From Pseudomonas helvetica (GTDB taxonomy: Bacteria > Pseudomonadota > Gammaproteobacteria > Pseudomonadales > Pseudomonadaceae): a DNA stretch of 64,000 nucleotides. Below are positions 47,168 through 57,223 of the stretch, one piece after another (position 1 is the stretch's first letter; every line of letters starts with the position of its first letter). The translations under genes were made by a program, and so were the position numbers. Below the pieces are notes generated by a model. That model was not told the DNA's origin. It saw nothing but the letters and a program-made list of their open reading frames with translations, and made no database searches. The stretch lies in the NCBI RefSeq assembly GCF_039908645.1, contig NZ_CP150917.1:4351501-4415500 (forward strand), in the 5' to 3' direction.

Positions 47168-47204
47168 AAAAGTGGATCAGGCGCCGGGCCTGATCCACTT
47201 TATA
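47168..47204. terminator. Bidirectional terminator between the convergent Tad operons
   Basis: Twelve-base arms AGTGGATCAGGC (47171-47182) and GCCTGATCCACT (47188-47199) are flanked by AAAA on the left and TT-rich sequence on the right. It lies between the DUF3613 gene and tadC and can serve both. Confidence 0.9.
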
Positions 47205-47266
47205 TTTGCTCCACCCTCCGCTCCGACAGGAGCCGCCATCCTGCTTGGCAGCCCCCCTCGCTTATC

Positions 47267-48229
47267 TCACCCGAACGCTTTGAGCACCCCGATCAACGCC
47301 GGTCCAATAGCGACCAGGAAGAAGCTCGGCCACAGACAGAAGATCAGTGGGAATATCAGCTTGGTACCAATCTTCGCCCCCATCTCCTCGGCTGCCTGCG
47401 TACGCCGGTCGCGAAACTCATCGGCATAGATGCGCAGGGTATCGGCCACGCTCGTACCGAAGCGGATACTCTGCCCCAACAGGCTGACCAACCCTTGCAC
47501 GTCTTCCAGTCCAGTGCGCACGGCCAGTTGCTTGAGCGCCTCGGTACTGGTGATGCCGGCACGGATTTGCGCATTGACCAACGCCAGTTCCTCCGCCAGT
47601 TCGACCTGACTGACCGCCATCTCGTCAGCCACCCGCTCGATGGTCGTAGGCAAGGCCAGCCCCGATTCCACGCAGACCACCATCAGATCCAGGGCATCCG
47701 GAAACGCGACACGCAGCCGGGTCTGGCGTAGCTGTTTGCGCTTGCCGATATACATCGCTGGCAACAGCCAGCCGACAGCAGCCGCCATGAGCACCAGCAA
47801 TAGGCCAAGGGTCAGAGAAACACGAGGAATCAGCGGCAACACCAGTAGCGAAATGCCGACCAATATCAGCGGTAACAACAAGCGTACCGCCCAGTACATC
47901 TGCACTGCTGAAGACGAACGGTACCCCGCGTGCATCAACAACAGCTGGGTTTCGGACGCCTTAGCCGTTTCGGCAGAGCCAAAACGCTGGCCGACCCGCT
48001 CCAGCAACAGTTGCAGATTACCCGGCGCGTCCGGGCCCCCTGCACTCCCGTATTGCCCCCGCTTGATCAGCGCAAGGCGACGCTGCATCGGGTCCTGAAG
48101 CCCCAACACCAGTAATATCACGGTGACGACCGCAAGCACCGTACTCACCCCTATCGCACTGACGAACAACAGGCGCGCCAGCGCCTCATTACCCGTCACC
48201 CGACCCAACAACCCGAGCAAATAGTCCAT
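47267..48229 (-). CDS. tadC: Tad pilus inner-membrane protein TadC
   Basis: A 320-residue platform protein with a T2SS F-type domain ('CVESGLALPTTIERVADEMAVSQVELAEELALVNAQI', 'LGQSIRFGTSVADTLRIYADEFRDRR') and four hydrophobic segments, two at 20-45 and 110-150 and two at the C-terminus. It pairs with TadB on TadA. ATG at 48229 follows AGGAGG; a GTG nine bases earlier was rejected. Confidence 0.92.
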   Translation of the reverse strand: MDYLLGLLGRVTGNEALARLLFVSAIGVSTVLAVVTVILLVLGLQDPMQRRLALIKRGQYGSAGGPDAPGNLQLLLERVGQRFGSAETAKASETQLLLMHAGYRSSSAVQMYWAVRLLLPLILVGISLLVLPLIPRVSLTLGLLLVLMAAAVGWLLPAMYIGKRKQLRQTRLRVAFPDALDLMVVCVESGLALPTTIERVADEMAVSQVELAEELALVNAQIRAGITSTEALKQLAVRTGLEDVQGLVSLLGQSIRFGTSVADTLRIYADEFRDRRTQAAEEMGAKIGTKLIFPLIFCLWPSFFLVAIGPALIGVLKAFG

Positions 48230-48258
48230 GACCTGCACCTCCTCGTAGCGAATACCGC

Positions 48259-49245
48259 TTAAACCTGAATCCGGATTATTTTGCGGATCCAGACAATCCC
48301 GACCAACATCGCGCAGAAAGCCCCGATGATCAGCTTGTGGCCGAGTGGATCATTGGTCAGCACAGGCAGGTAGCTGGGAGTCGTGATCAGGATCGCCGCC
48401 GCCAGCACGAAGGGAATTGAAACCAGCACCCAGGCGGACATTCGCCCTTCGGCTGACAGCGTCTTGATCTTGCGCTGAAAGCGGAAGCGCCCCCGGATCA
48501 AGCGACTCAAACGCTCGAGCACCTCGGTCAGATTGCCGCCGGTTTCGCGATGGATGAGGATCGACGTCACCAGCATCATCACCGTCATGCTCGGCATGCG
48601 TTCCAACAGGCCGAGCATGGCCCGGCGCACATCATTGCCATAGTTGATATCGGCGAAGGTCAGGCCGAATTCATGTGCCACCGGCCCCTTGTGCTCCTCG
48701 GCGACCAGCCGCAGGGTTTCGTTGAACGGATGCCCGGCGCGCAAGGCCCGGCACATGGCATCCAGCGCATCCGGCAAGCCCTCCTCAAACTCGGCAAAGC
48801 GTTTGTTGCGGTCACGGAGGATTTTCAGCAGCGGCAGCCAAGCCACCGCAAAGGCCACCGCCAACGCCATCCACCAGAGTGACGAGAACAAGAAGACCAG
48901 GGCTCCTGCACCAACTCCCATGGCGATCCCGAGAAACAGCACCCGATAGGCCCGATATTCATGCCCGGATTGCTCGATCAGCTGTGTCAGGCTCGCCATA
49001 AACGGCAGTTGCTCAAGCCAGGCTTCCAGTGGCGACAAGCGTGTCAGGTATTTCTGCCGCAGCACGGTCTGCATGTTGGGCAGGTTGTTGGCTTTCTCCA
49101 GCACATGCAGGCGACCGCGAATGCGCTTGCGCATCTTGCCCGCCTCACCGAACACCGGCACCACCACCCCCTGGGACAGGAGGAAGACGGCGATAAACAC
49201 CATACCGAGAAAGACCAGAATGAATTCACCGGATATATGGTTCAT
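48259..49245 (-). CDS. tadB: Tad pilus inner-membrane protein TadB
   Basis: A 328-residue homologue of TadC with the T2SSF domain ('[39 protein letters not shown]', '[23 protein letters not shown]'). Its ATG overlaps the tadA stop (ATGA) with GGAGG upstream, so it is translationally coupled to tadA. Confidence 0.92.
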   Translation of the reverse strand: MNHISGEFILVFLGMVFIAVFLLSQGVVVPVFGEAGKMRKRIRGRLHVLEKANNLPNMQTVLRQKYLTRLSPLEAWLEQLPFMASLTQLIEQSGHEYRAYRVLFLGIAMGVGAGALVFLFSSLWWMALAVAFAVAWLPLLKILRDRNKRFAEFEEGLPDALDAMCRALRAGHPFNETLRLVAEEHKGPVAHEFGLTFADINYGNDVRRAMLGLLERMPSMTVMMLVTSILIHRETGGNLTEVLERLSRLIRGRFRFQRKIKTLSAEGRMSAWVLVSIPFVLAAAILITTPSYLPVLTNDPLGHKLIIGAFCAMLVGIVWIRKIIRIQV

Positions 49246-50684
49246 GGCTGCCGTGCCTCCATCCATTCAGGCCTGAACAAGGTCAGTGGCAACTCGATGC
49301 CACGTTTGGCCAACACGTCGCGAAAGGCCGGAATCATGCCGCTGGGCCGATAATCACCGAGCACTTCACCGTGTTCGCCAATGCCGCTGCGTGCAAACGA
49401 GAAAATCTCGGTCATGGTGATGATCTCGCCTTCCATGCCGTTGATTTCCTGCACGCTGACCAGGCGCCGCTTGCCGTCCTCCTGACGTTCCAGCTGGATC
49501 ACCACATCAATGGCCGAAGCAATTTGCTGACGCATGGCCTTGATCGGGAAAGTCGCACCGGTCATCGACACCATGTTCTCGATTCGCCCCAATGCATCGC
49601 GCGCGGTATTGGCGTGGATCGTGGTCAACGAACCGTCGTGGCCGGTGTTCATCGCCGTTAGCATGTCCAGCGCTTCAGCGCCACGGACTTCGCCGATCAC
49701 AATGCGGTCGGGGCGCATCCGCAAACTGTTGCGCACCAATTCGCGCTGGCTCACCTCTCCACGCCCCTCGATGTTCGAAGGACGGGTTTCCAGACGCACC
49801 ACATGCGGCTGCTGCAGTTGCAGTTCGGCCGAGTCTTCAATGGTGACGATTCGTTCATTTTGCGGAATGAAACTGGACAGCACATTGAGCATGGTGGTCT
49901 TGCCGCTGCCGGTACCGCCGGAGATCAATACGTTCAAACGTCCACGAACAATCGCCTTGAGCAGCAAAGCAATGGCCGGGGTCAAGGTACCGACCTGGAT
50001 CAGGCTATCGGTATTGAGCAGGTCCACCGCAAAACGACGGATCGACACGCTCGGCCCGTCGATGGCCAGCGGTGGAATAATTGCGTTGACCCGAGAACCG
50101 TCCTTGAGCCGGGCGTCCACCAACGGCGAGGACTCATCGATGCGCCGCCCCAGACTGGAAACGATGCGGTCGATGATGTTCAGCAAATGCTGATCGTCAC
50201 GAAAACGCACATCGGTCCTCTGCAGCTTGCCAAAGCGTTCGACATACACCGAGGCAGAGCCGTTGACCAGAATGTCCGACACGGTGTGATCCGCCAGTAA
50301 CGGCTCCAGCGGGCCAAGGCCCAGCACCTCATCGGTGATCTGCTTGATGATCAACTGACGGCTGACCGAACTCACGGGAGCTGAATGCTCATCCAGCAAG
50401 CGCTGGCAAATCTCGCGAATTTGCCGCGTGGCCTCAGCCTGCTCAAGGGAATCGAGCAAGGACAGGTCCATGACCTTGAGCAACTGCTGGTAGATTTTTT
50501 CTCGCCACTCGGCCTCCACCGGGGTGACCTGGCTTCGGGTTTCGTAAATAACGTCCGGAACCGAACGTTCCCACGCCATCAATTCCTCGGCCGGGTCCAG
50601 CAGGTCGTCGCCCGGCTGACCAGACAATGATGCGGCAGGTTTGCCGGACTGTTTGCGCAAGCGGTTACGAAAGTCGCTGATCAT
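49242..50684 (-). CDS. tadA: Tad pilus assembly ATPase TadA (CpaF family)
   Basis: The 480-residue hexameric ATPase that drives pilin polymerisation. Walker A '[14 protein letters not shown]' lies near residue 268, an Asp box '[12 protein letters not shown]' and Walker B '[14 protein letters not shown]' follow. The VirB11-like C-terminal core and the N-terminal domain of about 150 residues fit the CpaF/TadA group. It lies between tadZ and tadB. Confidence 0.95.
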   Translation of the reverse strand: MISDFRNRLRKQSGKPAASLSGQPGDDLLDPAEELMAWERSVPDVIYETRSQVTPVEAEWREKIYQQLLKVMDLSLLDSLEQAEATRQIREICQRLLDEHSAPVSSVSRQLIIKQITDEVLGLGPLEPLLADHTVSDILVNGSASVYVERFGKLQRTDVRFRDDQHLLNIIDRIVSSLGRRIDESSPLVDARLKDGSRVNAIIPPLAIDGPSVSIRRFAVDLLNTDSLIQVGTLTPAIALLLKAIVRGRLNVLISGGTGSGKTTMLNVLSSFIPQNERIVTIEDSAELQLQQPHVVRLETRPSNIEGRGEVSQRELVRNSLRMRPDRIVIGEVRGAEALDMLTAMNTGHDGSLTTIHANTARDALGRIENMVSMTGATFPIKAMRQQIASAIDVVIQLERQEDGKRRLVSVQEINGMEGEIITMTEIFSFARSGIGEHGEVLGDYRPSGMIPAFRDVLAKRGIELPLTLFRPEWMEARQP

Positions 50685-50687
50685 GGG

Positions 50688-51911
50688 TTATCCCCCGAAA
50701 AAACGGTTGAAGGCGCGTTTGAACAAGCCTTTGTTCCCGGTCATCTGCTTACCGACCAACGCCTCGGACATCTGCCGTACGGCGACAGTGATCGGAGCCC
50801 GCGGTGCTTGCACCCCCAACGGCACGCCAGAGTTCTGACTCTGGCTGACCAGGTTGAAGTCGTTGGGTAATTTCAACAGGTTCGCGCAGCGTAGCGCCTC
50901 GCCGATATCCTTGAGGCTGATGGCTGCCGCCTTGTCATAGCGGTTGACCACTACCTGCAATTGATCCCCGCGCACGCCCAGGTCTTCGCGAAGAATCCGC
51001 GTCAGCGAGCTGGCATCGCGCAGATGGCTGACGCTCTGCTGCACCACGACGTACACCCGATCCGCCTGCTCGAGCACGGAGCCTGTGAGGTGGTCGATTT
51101 GCCGTGGCAGATCGACCACCACCCAGTCATAACTGGCGCGGGCCAACTGCAACAGGGCATCGAGTTGCTCGGGCTGGGCATCCTGCGGCAGGCACAACTC
51201 ACCGGCCCGCCCACCCAGCACATGCAAGGTCGGACTGAAGTGGCTGCAAAAACCGCGTAGCGCAACGCTGTCCATGTCCTCGACCTGTTGCAGCACTTCC
51301 AGGTGGCTGTGTGACTGCGCCACATCGAGGTAATGCGTCACGCTGCCAAATTGCAGGTCCATGTCCAAAAGCAGGGTATTGCCGCCCTTGACGCTGAGCT
51401 GGTGAGCCAGGTTGCAGGCCAGCAAGGTGCTGCCGGAGCCGCCTTTGGCGCCAATCACCGCAATCAGCTTCCCTTCTGCCCCACTGTTGACCCGGACCTC
51501 TGCGACCAGACGACTCAAGGCTGCAACCAACTCAGTCTCGGCTATCGGCTCCGGCAGGACATCACGAGCGCCGGCCTGCATCGCCAGGCGCATGGCGTCC
51601 TGCTCGTTCAACAGGCCACACACCAACAGCGGCGGACGCTCATGGGCCGGACGCTGTAACAGTGCCGCCAACTCCTCACGCCACAGATGGCTGACACGCA
51701 CCAATAACAGATCGGGCATCCGCTCCAGACCATAGAGCGGGTCGACATGCCCATTACTCACCAGGCGCGTGCTCACCTCCAGGCTCGGCATCCGCTGGCA
51801 AACGCTTTGCAGATCACGCAGTGCCGTGGCATCACGGCTGCTGATCAGCAATCGCAGCCCGGGCTTGCCGGTCGTCGCGGTGCTTAACGATGTTTCCTTT
51901 ATATTCAGCAT
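50688..51911 (-). CDS. tadZ: Tad pilus localisation protein TadZ (CpaE family)
   Basis: A 407-residue protein with an N-terminal receiver-like domain (residues 25-140, 'MPDLLLVRVSHLWREELAALL', without the canonical Asp) and a MinD/ParA-like ATPase domain with the deviant Walker A 'VIGAKGGSGSTLLACNLA'. TadZ marks the pole or site where the pilus machine assembles. ATG at 51911 follows GGAGG and overlaps the tadE stop by 7 nt. Confidence 0.92.
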   Translation of the reverse strand: MLNIKETSLSTATTGKPGLRLLISSRDATALRDLQSVCQRMPSLEVSTRLVSNGHVDPLYGLERMPDLLLVRVSHLWREELAALLQRPAHERPPLLVCGLLNEQDAMRLAMQAGARDVLPEPIAETELVAALSRLVAEVRVNSGAEGKLIAVIGAKGGSGSTLLACNLAHQLSVKGGNTLLLDMDLQFGSVTHYLDVAQSHSHLEVLQQVEDMDSVALRGFCSHFSPTLHVLGGRAGELCLPQDAQPEQLDALLQLARASYDWVVVDLPRQIDHLTGSVLEQADRVYVVVQQSVSHLRDASSLTRILREDLGVRGDQLQVVVNRYDKAAAISLKDIGEALRCANLLKLPNDFNLVSQSQNSGVPLGVQAPRAPITVAVRQMSEALVGKQMTGNKGLFKRAFNRFFGG

Positions 51912-52399
51912 GGGGTGACCTCCCCTGACTCGGAATGATGCCCAAGGCTTTCGCGTGGCAAGGTTGCCCTGAAGGTAGGCAACGTAATGGGCACGCCAAA
52001 CCCGGGGATAAACAGATTGAATACGTAGCTTTGCAGGCTCACCTGGACATAACGGATGGCACGGAATCCGGTGGCGCTGACGGTGTCGGTGGGGTTGCTC
52101 ACCAGCGCACCGTTCGCGTCCAGGTAAGTCAGCGTCAGGTTGCCAGTGCCCAGATTGGTGATCAGCTGGCTGGTGCCGGTGTTGCCCGCGGGATTGAAGA
52201 TCGCCCGCTGCAACACGATCGGATCGCTGATGTTGCACACCGCCGCCAAACGCGCACCGCGCCGCGCGGATTCATCGAGGGCATTGACCGTGAAGTACAG
52301 GCGGCCCATTTCCAGCACGCCGAACAACAGGACGAACACCAGCAAGCCGATGAAGGCGAACTCCACCACATAGACGCCGCGCATCTGTTTGCGATTCAT
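51905..52399 (-). CDS. tadE: TadE-like pseudopilin
   Basis: A 164-residue minor pilin-like protein: a short basic start, then 'RGVYVVEFAFIGLLVFVLLFGVLEMGRLYFTVNALDESARRGARLA', the TadE motif with the Glu and the hydrophobic helix. It is cleaved in related systems by the prepilin peptidase. ATG at 52399 shares a base with the stop of the upstream gene; a GTG three bases earlier is also possible. Confidence 0.88.
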   Translation of the reverse strand: MNRKQMRGVYVVEFAFIGLLVFVLLFGVLEMGRLYFTVNALDESARRGARLAAVCNISDPIVLQRAIFNPAGNTGTSQLITNLGTGNLTLTYLDANGALVSNPTDTVSATGFRAIRYVQVSLQSYVFNLFIPGFGVPITLPTFRATLPRESLGHHSESGEVTPC

Positions 52400-52878
52400 C
52401 ACAGAACCCTCATGACAGTTGTAGCGACCAGTGGAATGCTCAGTGCAATCGTATTGGCAAAAAGCCCGGTAATCGATCCGGTACAGGTGCTTGCACCAAT
52501 CACCGGGCAGAAGGTATAGGTGATGGTGACCTGCACATGGTCGGTGCCCACGGCGGAGACCGCGACGTTACCGGTCGTCAACCCTGACACCACAGGCGTC
52601 CCGGTGTTGGCAGGCACGCCATAGACCGCGACGTTTTTCGTCTGGGTCTGCAGCGTGCTGCTTAGAGAGACAGTCCCGAGCGTCGAGTTCCAGGCCTGGC
52701 TGGCGACGTAACGGCCGGCATCACGGCTGGCCTGTAACAGGGTGTTGTACTGAAAGAGCATGCGGCCAAACTCGCCGAGGGCCAGCAACAGCAGCAGCAT
52801 CAACGGCAGGACGATGGTGAATTCCACCAATGCCATGCCTTGCTGGCCCTGCGGTTGTTTCAACGCGTGAAGTCTCAT
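52399..52878 (-). CDS. tadF: TadE/TadF-like pseudopilin
   Basis: A 159-residue protein paralogous to the next gene: 'GMALVEFTIVLPLMLLLLLALGEFGRMLFQYNTLLQASRDAGRYVA' is the pilin-like helix. Two such genes in tandem are usual in Tad loci (tadE, tadF); which name belongs to which cannot be settled here. GGAGGCGTC precedes the ATG. Confidence 0.85.
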   Translation of the reverse strand: MRLHALKQPQGQQGMALVEFTIVLPLMLLLLLALGEFGRMLFQYNTLLQASRDAGRYVASQAWNSTLGTVSLSSTLQTQTKNVAVYGVPANTGTPVVSGLTTGNVAVSAVGTDHVQVTITYTFCPVIGASTCTGSITGLFANTIALSIPLVATTVMRVL

Positions 52879-52886
52879 GACGCCTC

Positions 52887-54230
52887 CTACGAGTCAGTGC
52901 TCGGAGTGCCGCTGCCATTGATATAGGTTTTGTAGAGCTGAATGATCCGTGGGCCGGCATCACCTGAAGGATTGGGGCCGGGCACGTTGTCGCCTGTACA
53001 CTCCTGCACGAACTGCCCGAAGATCTGCGCTACAGTCCCACCGACGCTGGCCGGCTGCACCACGAAATAGCAGCCAAAACCCAGGACTGGAATCGAAGTG
53101 GCACCATTGTTTTTCCCACTGCAGTCGCCAATCACGATTTTCAGCATCCGTCGTTCAAAGACCCCACCGCTCTGGCAGCCACTGCCCGAGCCGGCAACAC
53201 ACCCGGCGGAACTCGCCAGCCAGTCGTTGTAGTCCAGGAGCGCCGTACCGCCAGCGGAGAGATTGCCGTTGCTCGATGTGACGGGCTGGCCGTTGTACTC
53301 CGCTCGTGGCGGTGTGCTTGAGCTGTTCCAGGTGATCGCGGGCGTGCTGTAGCTAACGACCAGATCTGACGGATAATCCGCGGCTCTGAGCCCGCCACTG
53401 TACTGGCCGAAGCGGGTGTTCAAACCTTGGGACACCGGGCCGACCTGATTGCCCGGTTGGGTCGTGACATTTTGCCCGACGCTGCGGCACACCGAGCCGC
53501 CTCCGGCCAGATCCTGCCTGATCGTGCTGCCACCCGAACCAAAATCGAGCAGTTGAAAGTTGCCTGGGCCAATCGGGGACGTATTTCCGGCGCCCGATTT
53601 CAAATCCTGCAAATCGCCAAAGTGGTAGCCCCAGAACACCCCGGCGCTCGGGTTGTATTGAGTCGGGTCACCACAGACCATCAATGGCGCGAGATCGCAG
53701 GGGCTGGTGGGGCTGGGGCCGGCAGTGGCCATCGCCGCCACCGCCTTGTTGCCCAGGCCGGCAGAGCCCAACGACTGGACGAAACTCCAGAAAAACCCGG
53801 TCAGGCGATAGCTCGGCACCGTTACCCGAACGTAAGTGGCATCCGCCGGCCCTGGGTAGGAGAACGGTCCGTAAACGCTGTTGGCCAGTTCCACCACCGC
53901 GAAAGTGCCCGCGCTGCTGTTGATGGCTGTTGCCAGTTCGGTGTTGCCAGTGGCATTGGCATTCAGCGTCAGCGTATTCAGTGCGGCAGTGCGCGTTGCG
54001 CTGGCAATGCTGGTACCGCCGGTGACCTGACTCAGGGTTTTGGCGCCACTCAGGGCGGCGGCGTCCACCGCATTTTGCAGGCGGGTCTTGTTCAGCAGCA
54101 TGTGGCTGCCATCCAGCGCCAATGCCGCCATCATGGTAATCGCCGCCAACGCGATCACCATCAGTACGGTCACCGATCCCCGCTGGCGCCTTGGCGTTAC
54201 CGGAAACGGCCGTTGAATTCGAGAATTCAT
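52887..54230 (-). CDS. tadG: Tad pilus-associated protein TadG
   Basis: A 447-residue protein with an N-terminal helix 'RRQRGSVTVLMVIALAAITMMAALALDGSHMLLNKTRLQNAVDAAALSGAK', the Tad-like motif of TadG, and a mostly periplasmic remainder rich in Gly, Ser and Thr. No von Willebrand A domain (a common C-terminal part of TadG) could be made out. ATG at 54230 follows GAGGG. Confidence 0.85.
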   Translation of the reverse strand: MNSRIQRPFPVTPRRQRGSVTVLMVIALAAITMMAALALDGSHMLLNKTRLQNAVDAAALSGAKTLSQVTGGTSIASATRTAALNTLTLNANATGNTELATAINSSAGTFAVVELANSVYGPFSYPGPADATYVRVTVPSYRLTGFFWSFVQSLGSAGLGNKAVAAMATAGPSPTSPCDLAPLMVCGDPTQYNPSAGVFWGYHFGDLQDLKSGAGNTSPIGPGNFQLLDFGSGGSTIRQDLAGGGSVCRSVGQNVTTQPGNQVGPVSQGLNTRFGQYSGGLRAADYPSDLVVSYSTPAITWNSSSTPPRAEYNGQPVTSSNGNLSAGGTALLDYNDWLASSAGCVAGSGSGCQSGGVFERRMLKIVIGDCSGKNNGATSIPVLGFGCYFVVQPASVGGTVAQIFGQFVQECTGDNVPGPNPSGDAGPRIIQLYKTYINGSGTPSTDS

Positions 54231-54300
54231 GATCAAGCCCTCATTTGCCGATACGGACCCGAATCGGCTCCGCCACTACCCTGCTACCCATTGCGCCTTG

Positions 54301-55122
54301 TCAGCGCACATTGACGACATGGGATTCGATGCCACGAATAACGGTGACAGCCCCGCCGTTACCGCTGCTACGGTGTACCACGCGTCTTGGCGCCGTTTCG
54401 GCGGCCATGGCAATGGTCTGCGTAACAGGCGCAGCAGGTGCTACAGGTGCGGGGGTCGGTTTTTTCGTGAGGTTCAGCGGGTTGCGCAGGGCCAGTTGCA
54501 ACTTCCCTTCGGTCTGCGCGGTCACCAGGGCTTCCGCCTCGGTGGTGGTCATTTCCAGTGTCACGGCACGCACCACCACTGGCTGCGTCTTGTCGGTGCC
54601 TGCGGTCTGATCCACCGCCAACACACGCAAGTTTTCGAGGATGGTCCGCGACACGGCGTTGTTGTTGCTGCCGTTGGTTTGCTTGGTTGCCAGCACATCG
54701 ACCCGGTTACCCGGCAACAGGAACCCGCCGACCCCGACCACATCATCCACCCGTACCGAAATGGCGCGTTTGTCGGGAGCAATCAACGAGGCCAGGGTGC
54801 TGCCACCCAAGTGTTCACTGAGGCGCGCCCCCCGCACGATGTCGCCGCGCAGGATGTCGAACGTGGCGATCTTGCCCACCGCCTTGTCGCTGGAGTCGAA
54901 AGCATCGTCCGGGATCGTATCCATGGGCATGCGCACGGTCGTGACCTGCTGTGCCTCGACCATCTGCCCGAACGGAATCTCGACCGTGGCGACTACCACG
55001 CTTCGAAGATGATCATCGGGGCTTGCATTGAGCCGTGCGCTCAACCAGGAGTTGGCCATCCATGCGGCGCCGAGGCCCATGACCAACGAAATACCAATCA
55101 GCGTTGCAGTACGAGAGCTCAT
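54301..55122 (-). CDS. rcpC: Tad pilus assembly protein RcpC/CpaB
   Basis: A 273-residue protein with an N-terminal membrane anchor ('ATLIGISLVMGLGAAWMANSWLSARL') and a SAF-like domain ('VVATVEIPFGQMVEAQQVTTVRMPMDTIPDDAF', 'LPGNRVDVLATKQTN'). RcpC links the inner-membrane machine to the secretin. In this locus it is about 8 kb from rcpA and on the opposite strand. The C-terminal 60 residues are Ala/Pro/Thr-rich. Confidence 0.92.
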   Translation of the reverse strand: MSSRTATLIGISLVMGLGAAWMANSWLSARLNASPDDHLRSVVVATVEIPFGQMVEAQQVTTVRMPMDTIPDDAFDSSDKAVGKIATFDILRGDIVRGARLSEHLGGSTLASLIAPDKRAISVRVDDVVGVGGFLLPGNRVDVLATKQTNGSNNNAVSRTILENLRVLAVDQTAGTDKTQPVVVRAVTLEMTTTEAEALVTAQTEGKLQLALRNPLNLTKKPTPAPVAPAAPVTQTIAMAAETAPRRVVHRSSGNGGAVTVIRGIESHVVNVR

Positions 55123-55137
55123 GTCTGTATCTCCTAC

Positions 55138-56469
55138 TCAAAGAAAGTCGAGCTGGACGAAGTAGTTGCTCCACGCCCATTCAAGCTCCTGCGGCGACAG
55201 TGGCCCGGAACCGCCCAGGTAACGCTGGCGATCGAGCGCCATGTTCAGGAGATCGCGGGGATGGCAAGGCACCAACGGCATGCCTTCGATGGCGTAAAGT
55301 TTCTGTAGTGCAAAGCGCACCAGCAGCGGGTCATGACGAATGCCCAGACGCTCGGACTCCTGCTGCCAGATCCGTTCGTACTCTTCGGGCTTCAGGTAAC
55401 CGAATTGCAGCTTGTAGCCAATCCGGCGGAGGAAGGCCTCATCGGCCAACTCCAGGGGATTGAGGTTGGTGGAAAACACCAGAATCAGATCGAACGGCAA
55501 CTCGCAATGCCGCCCGCCGCCCAGGTTGAGGAAGTCGCGTTTCTCTTCCATCGGGACGATCCAGCGATTCAGCAGCTCGGCGGGCGGCATGCGCTGGCGC
55601 CCCATGTCGTCGATGATGAACAGGCCATTGCTGGCCTTGAGCTGCAAGGCGGCCTGGTACTGACGGGTAAAGGGGTCATACCGGATGTCCAGCTGTTCCA
55701 TGCTCAACTCACCGCCGGTAATGACGATCGGGCGTTTGCAGCACAGCAGCCGACGGTCGATCCCTTCGTTGAGCATCAGATTGTTCTGTGGACTGCCATC
55801 ATCCAGCCGCTGGTGTACCTGCGGGTCATAGATCTCAATCACCGACTCGTTGATCGCAATGGCATGGGGTACCCAGATGGCCTCGGCGAACAGGCGAATC
55901 AACCGACTGCTGACATAGGTCTTGCCAGTCCCGGCGGGGCCATAAATCATGATCGCTCGCCCGGAGTTCAGCGCCACGCCCAGTTGATCGAGCATCCCCT
56001 CCGTGAGCACCACACCATTAAGTGCCGTGCGCATATCGTGCGCACCGATGCGTCCATGGTGAATGGTCTGCAGCTTGAGCAGGGAACGGTAGGCACTCAC
56101 CGGGAACGGTGCCGCGCCGATATAACCGCTACGCGACAGGGCATCGCGGGCGGCACTGCGTCCACGGTCAGTCAAGCCATAGCGTAGCGAGCCACCTCCC
56201 GATTGCGCGCCCATCTGCCCAAGCACTTCGACACGACCATCTTTGCGCAGAAACGCCAGGATCTCCTCCATTACAGCGCCGGTCAGTGCCAGGCGTTCTA
56301 CCAGCCGCGACATGTCCAGCACACCGGCGTCGTACAAATGCTTGCACACCAACTCGCCGAGAAAACTGTCCGTCAGCCCCGTCTCGCTGATAGTGCAAGG
56401 TTGGGGAGCCAGACGCTGCACCGCTTCTCGCTCATTGTGGCAGGCATCACTCTCGGCAATGACGTGCAT
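55138..56469 (-). CDS. AAA+ ATPase of unknown role inside the Tad locus
   Basis: A 443-residue protein unrelated to TadA or TadZ. Walker A 'GPAGTGKT' is at residues 177-184, Walker B 'LFIIDDMG' at 283-290 (DD in place of DE), sensor 1 'FSTN' near 332-335 and a possible arginine finger in 'FLRRIGYKL'. The first 120 residues look like winged-helix segments ('LVERLALTGAVMEEILAFLRKDGRVEV', 'YGLTDRGRSAARDAL'). It is similar in plan to MoxR or IstB/DnaC-type ATPases. ATG at 56469 overlaps nothing but has GGAGG from the end of the prepilin peptidase gene. I recall no such gene in the P. aeruginosa Tad cluster. Confidence 0.75.
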   Translation of the reverse strand: MHVIAESDACHNEREAVQRLAPQPCTISETGLTDSFLGELVCKHLYDAGVLDMSRLVERLALTGAVMEEILAFLRKDGRVEVLGQMGAQSGGGSLRYGLTDRGRSAARDALSRSGYIGAAPFPVSAYRSLLKLQTIHHGRIGAHDMRTALNGVVLTEGMLDQLGVALNSGRAIMIYGPAGTGKTYVSSRLIRLFAEAIWVPHAIAINESVIEIYDPQVHQRLDDGSPQNNLMLNEGIDRRLLCCKRPIVITGGELSMEQLDIRYDPFTRQYQAALQLKASNGLFIIDDMGRQRMPPAELLNRWIVPMEEKRDFLNLGGGRHCELPFDLILVFSTNLNPLELADEAFLRRIGYKLQFGYLKPEEYERIWQQESERLGIRHDPLLVRFALQKLYAIEGMPLVPCHPRDLLNMALDRQRYLGGSGPLSPQELEWAWSNYFVQLDFL

Positions 56470-56471
56470 GA

Positions 56472-57002
56472 CTAACCTCCCAACCCACTGGCAAAGAGTT
56501 GCCAGTAAACGGCGTTTAAAGTGCCAAGCAAAATGGCAATCGAATAAGGGAAAGGCTTGCTGGCCACCTCGTCTGAAGTCGGCGCCAGATAAGACTGCGC
56601 CCTCAAAATCAGCCAATAGCGCCCCAGGGTCTGTAATAATTGACCGCGAACCAGCACTATCAGGAAACCGCACACGCCACCGGCGATCAGGCTGAATAAA
56701 GCAGCCCACAACGCGTAATGGAACGGTAGAAAACTGCCGACCATGGCCATCAACTTGACGTCACCGGCGGCCATGCCACCCGAGGCATACATGGGCAGAA
56801 ACAGTGCAAAACAGATCAGGATGCCCAACAGGCCGCCTCCCAATCCGCTGACTCCCCCTGAATAAATCTGACCGGCCAATCCCAGTGCAAGACCTAACAG
56901 GATCAACAGGTTGGGAATGCGGTGGCGGAGCAGATCGCTCACCACCGCCACGCCCAGCAGTCCTATCAGCAAAACAGTCGAAACCAGCATTTCCGTGGAC
57001 AT
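56472..57002 (-). CDS. Tad pilus prepilin peptidase TadV/CpaA (FppA type)
   Basis: A 176-residue aspartic protease with six hydrophobic segments. The first catalytic Asp lies in 'VVSDLLRHRIPN', the second in 'GGMAAGDVKLMAMVG' (the GxxxD pattern of the A24 family). It lacks the N-methylase domain of PilD, as usual for Tad. It processes Flp, TadE and TadF. ATG at 57002 follows GGGAGAAGCCC. Confidence 0.92.
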   Translation of the reverse strand: MSTEMLVSTVLLIGLLGVAVVSDLLRHRIPNLLILLGLALGLAGQIYSGGVSGLGGGLLGILICFALFLPMYASGGMAAGDVKLMAMVGSFLPFHYALWAALFSLIAGGVCGFLIVLVRGQLLQTLGRYWLILRAQSYLAPTSDEVASKPFPYSIAILLGTLNAVYWQLFASGLGG

Positions 57003-57028
57003 GGGCTTCTCCCTACCAGGGGTAATCG

Positions 57029-57223
57029 TCAGCATGCTGTGTTGTTATTAACGATTTGGCATAGTGTCGTGATCTTGGCATTCACGTTGCCGCCAAGCAG
57101 TGTGAACGCGACAGCAACAGCGACTGTAATCAACCCGCCCGCCACCGCGTATTCCACAATGGTCAGGCCATCTTCATCTTTGGCGAACTTGTGTACCGAA
57201 GTTCTTATTGTTTGCAGAGTCAT
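57029..57223 (-). CDS. flp: Flp type IVb pilin, copy 1
   Basis: A 64-residue pilin: leader ending 'KDEDG', cleaved before 'LTIVEYAVAGGLITVAVAVAFTLLGG', with Glu5 and Tyr6 of the Flp motif. The C-terminus 'CQIVNNNTAC' has two Cys that could form a disulfide. GGGAGA precedes the ATG. It lies 26 bp from the prepilin peptidase gene. Confidence 0.93.
   Translation of the reverse strand: MTLQTIRTSVHKFAKDEDGLTIVEYAVAGGLITVAVAVAFTLLGGNVNAKITTLCQIVNNNTAC

Noticed and set aside
50688..52238. A 516-codon version of tadZ
   Set aside because: The extension runs through the tadE gene in another frame; ATG at 51911 with GGAGG gives the normal protein.
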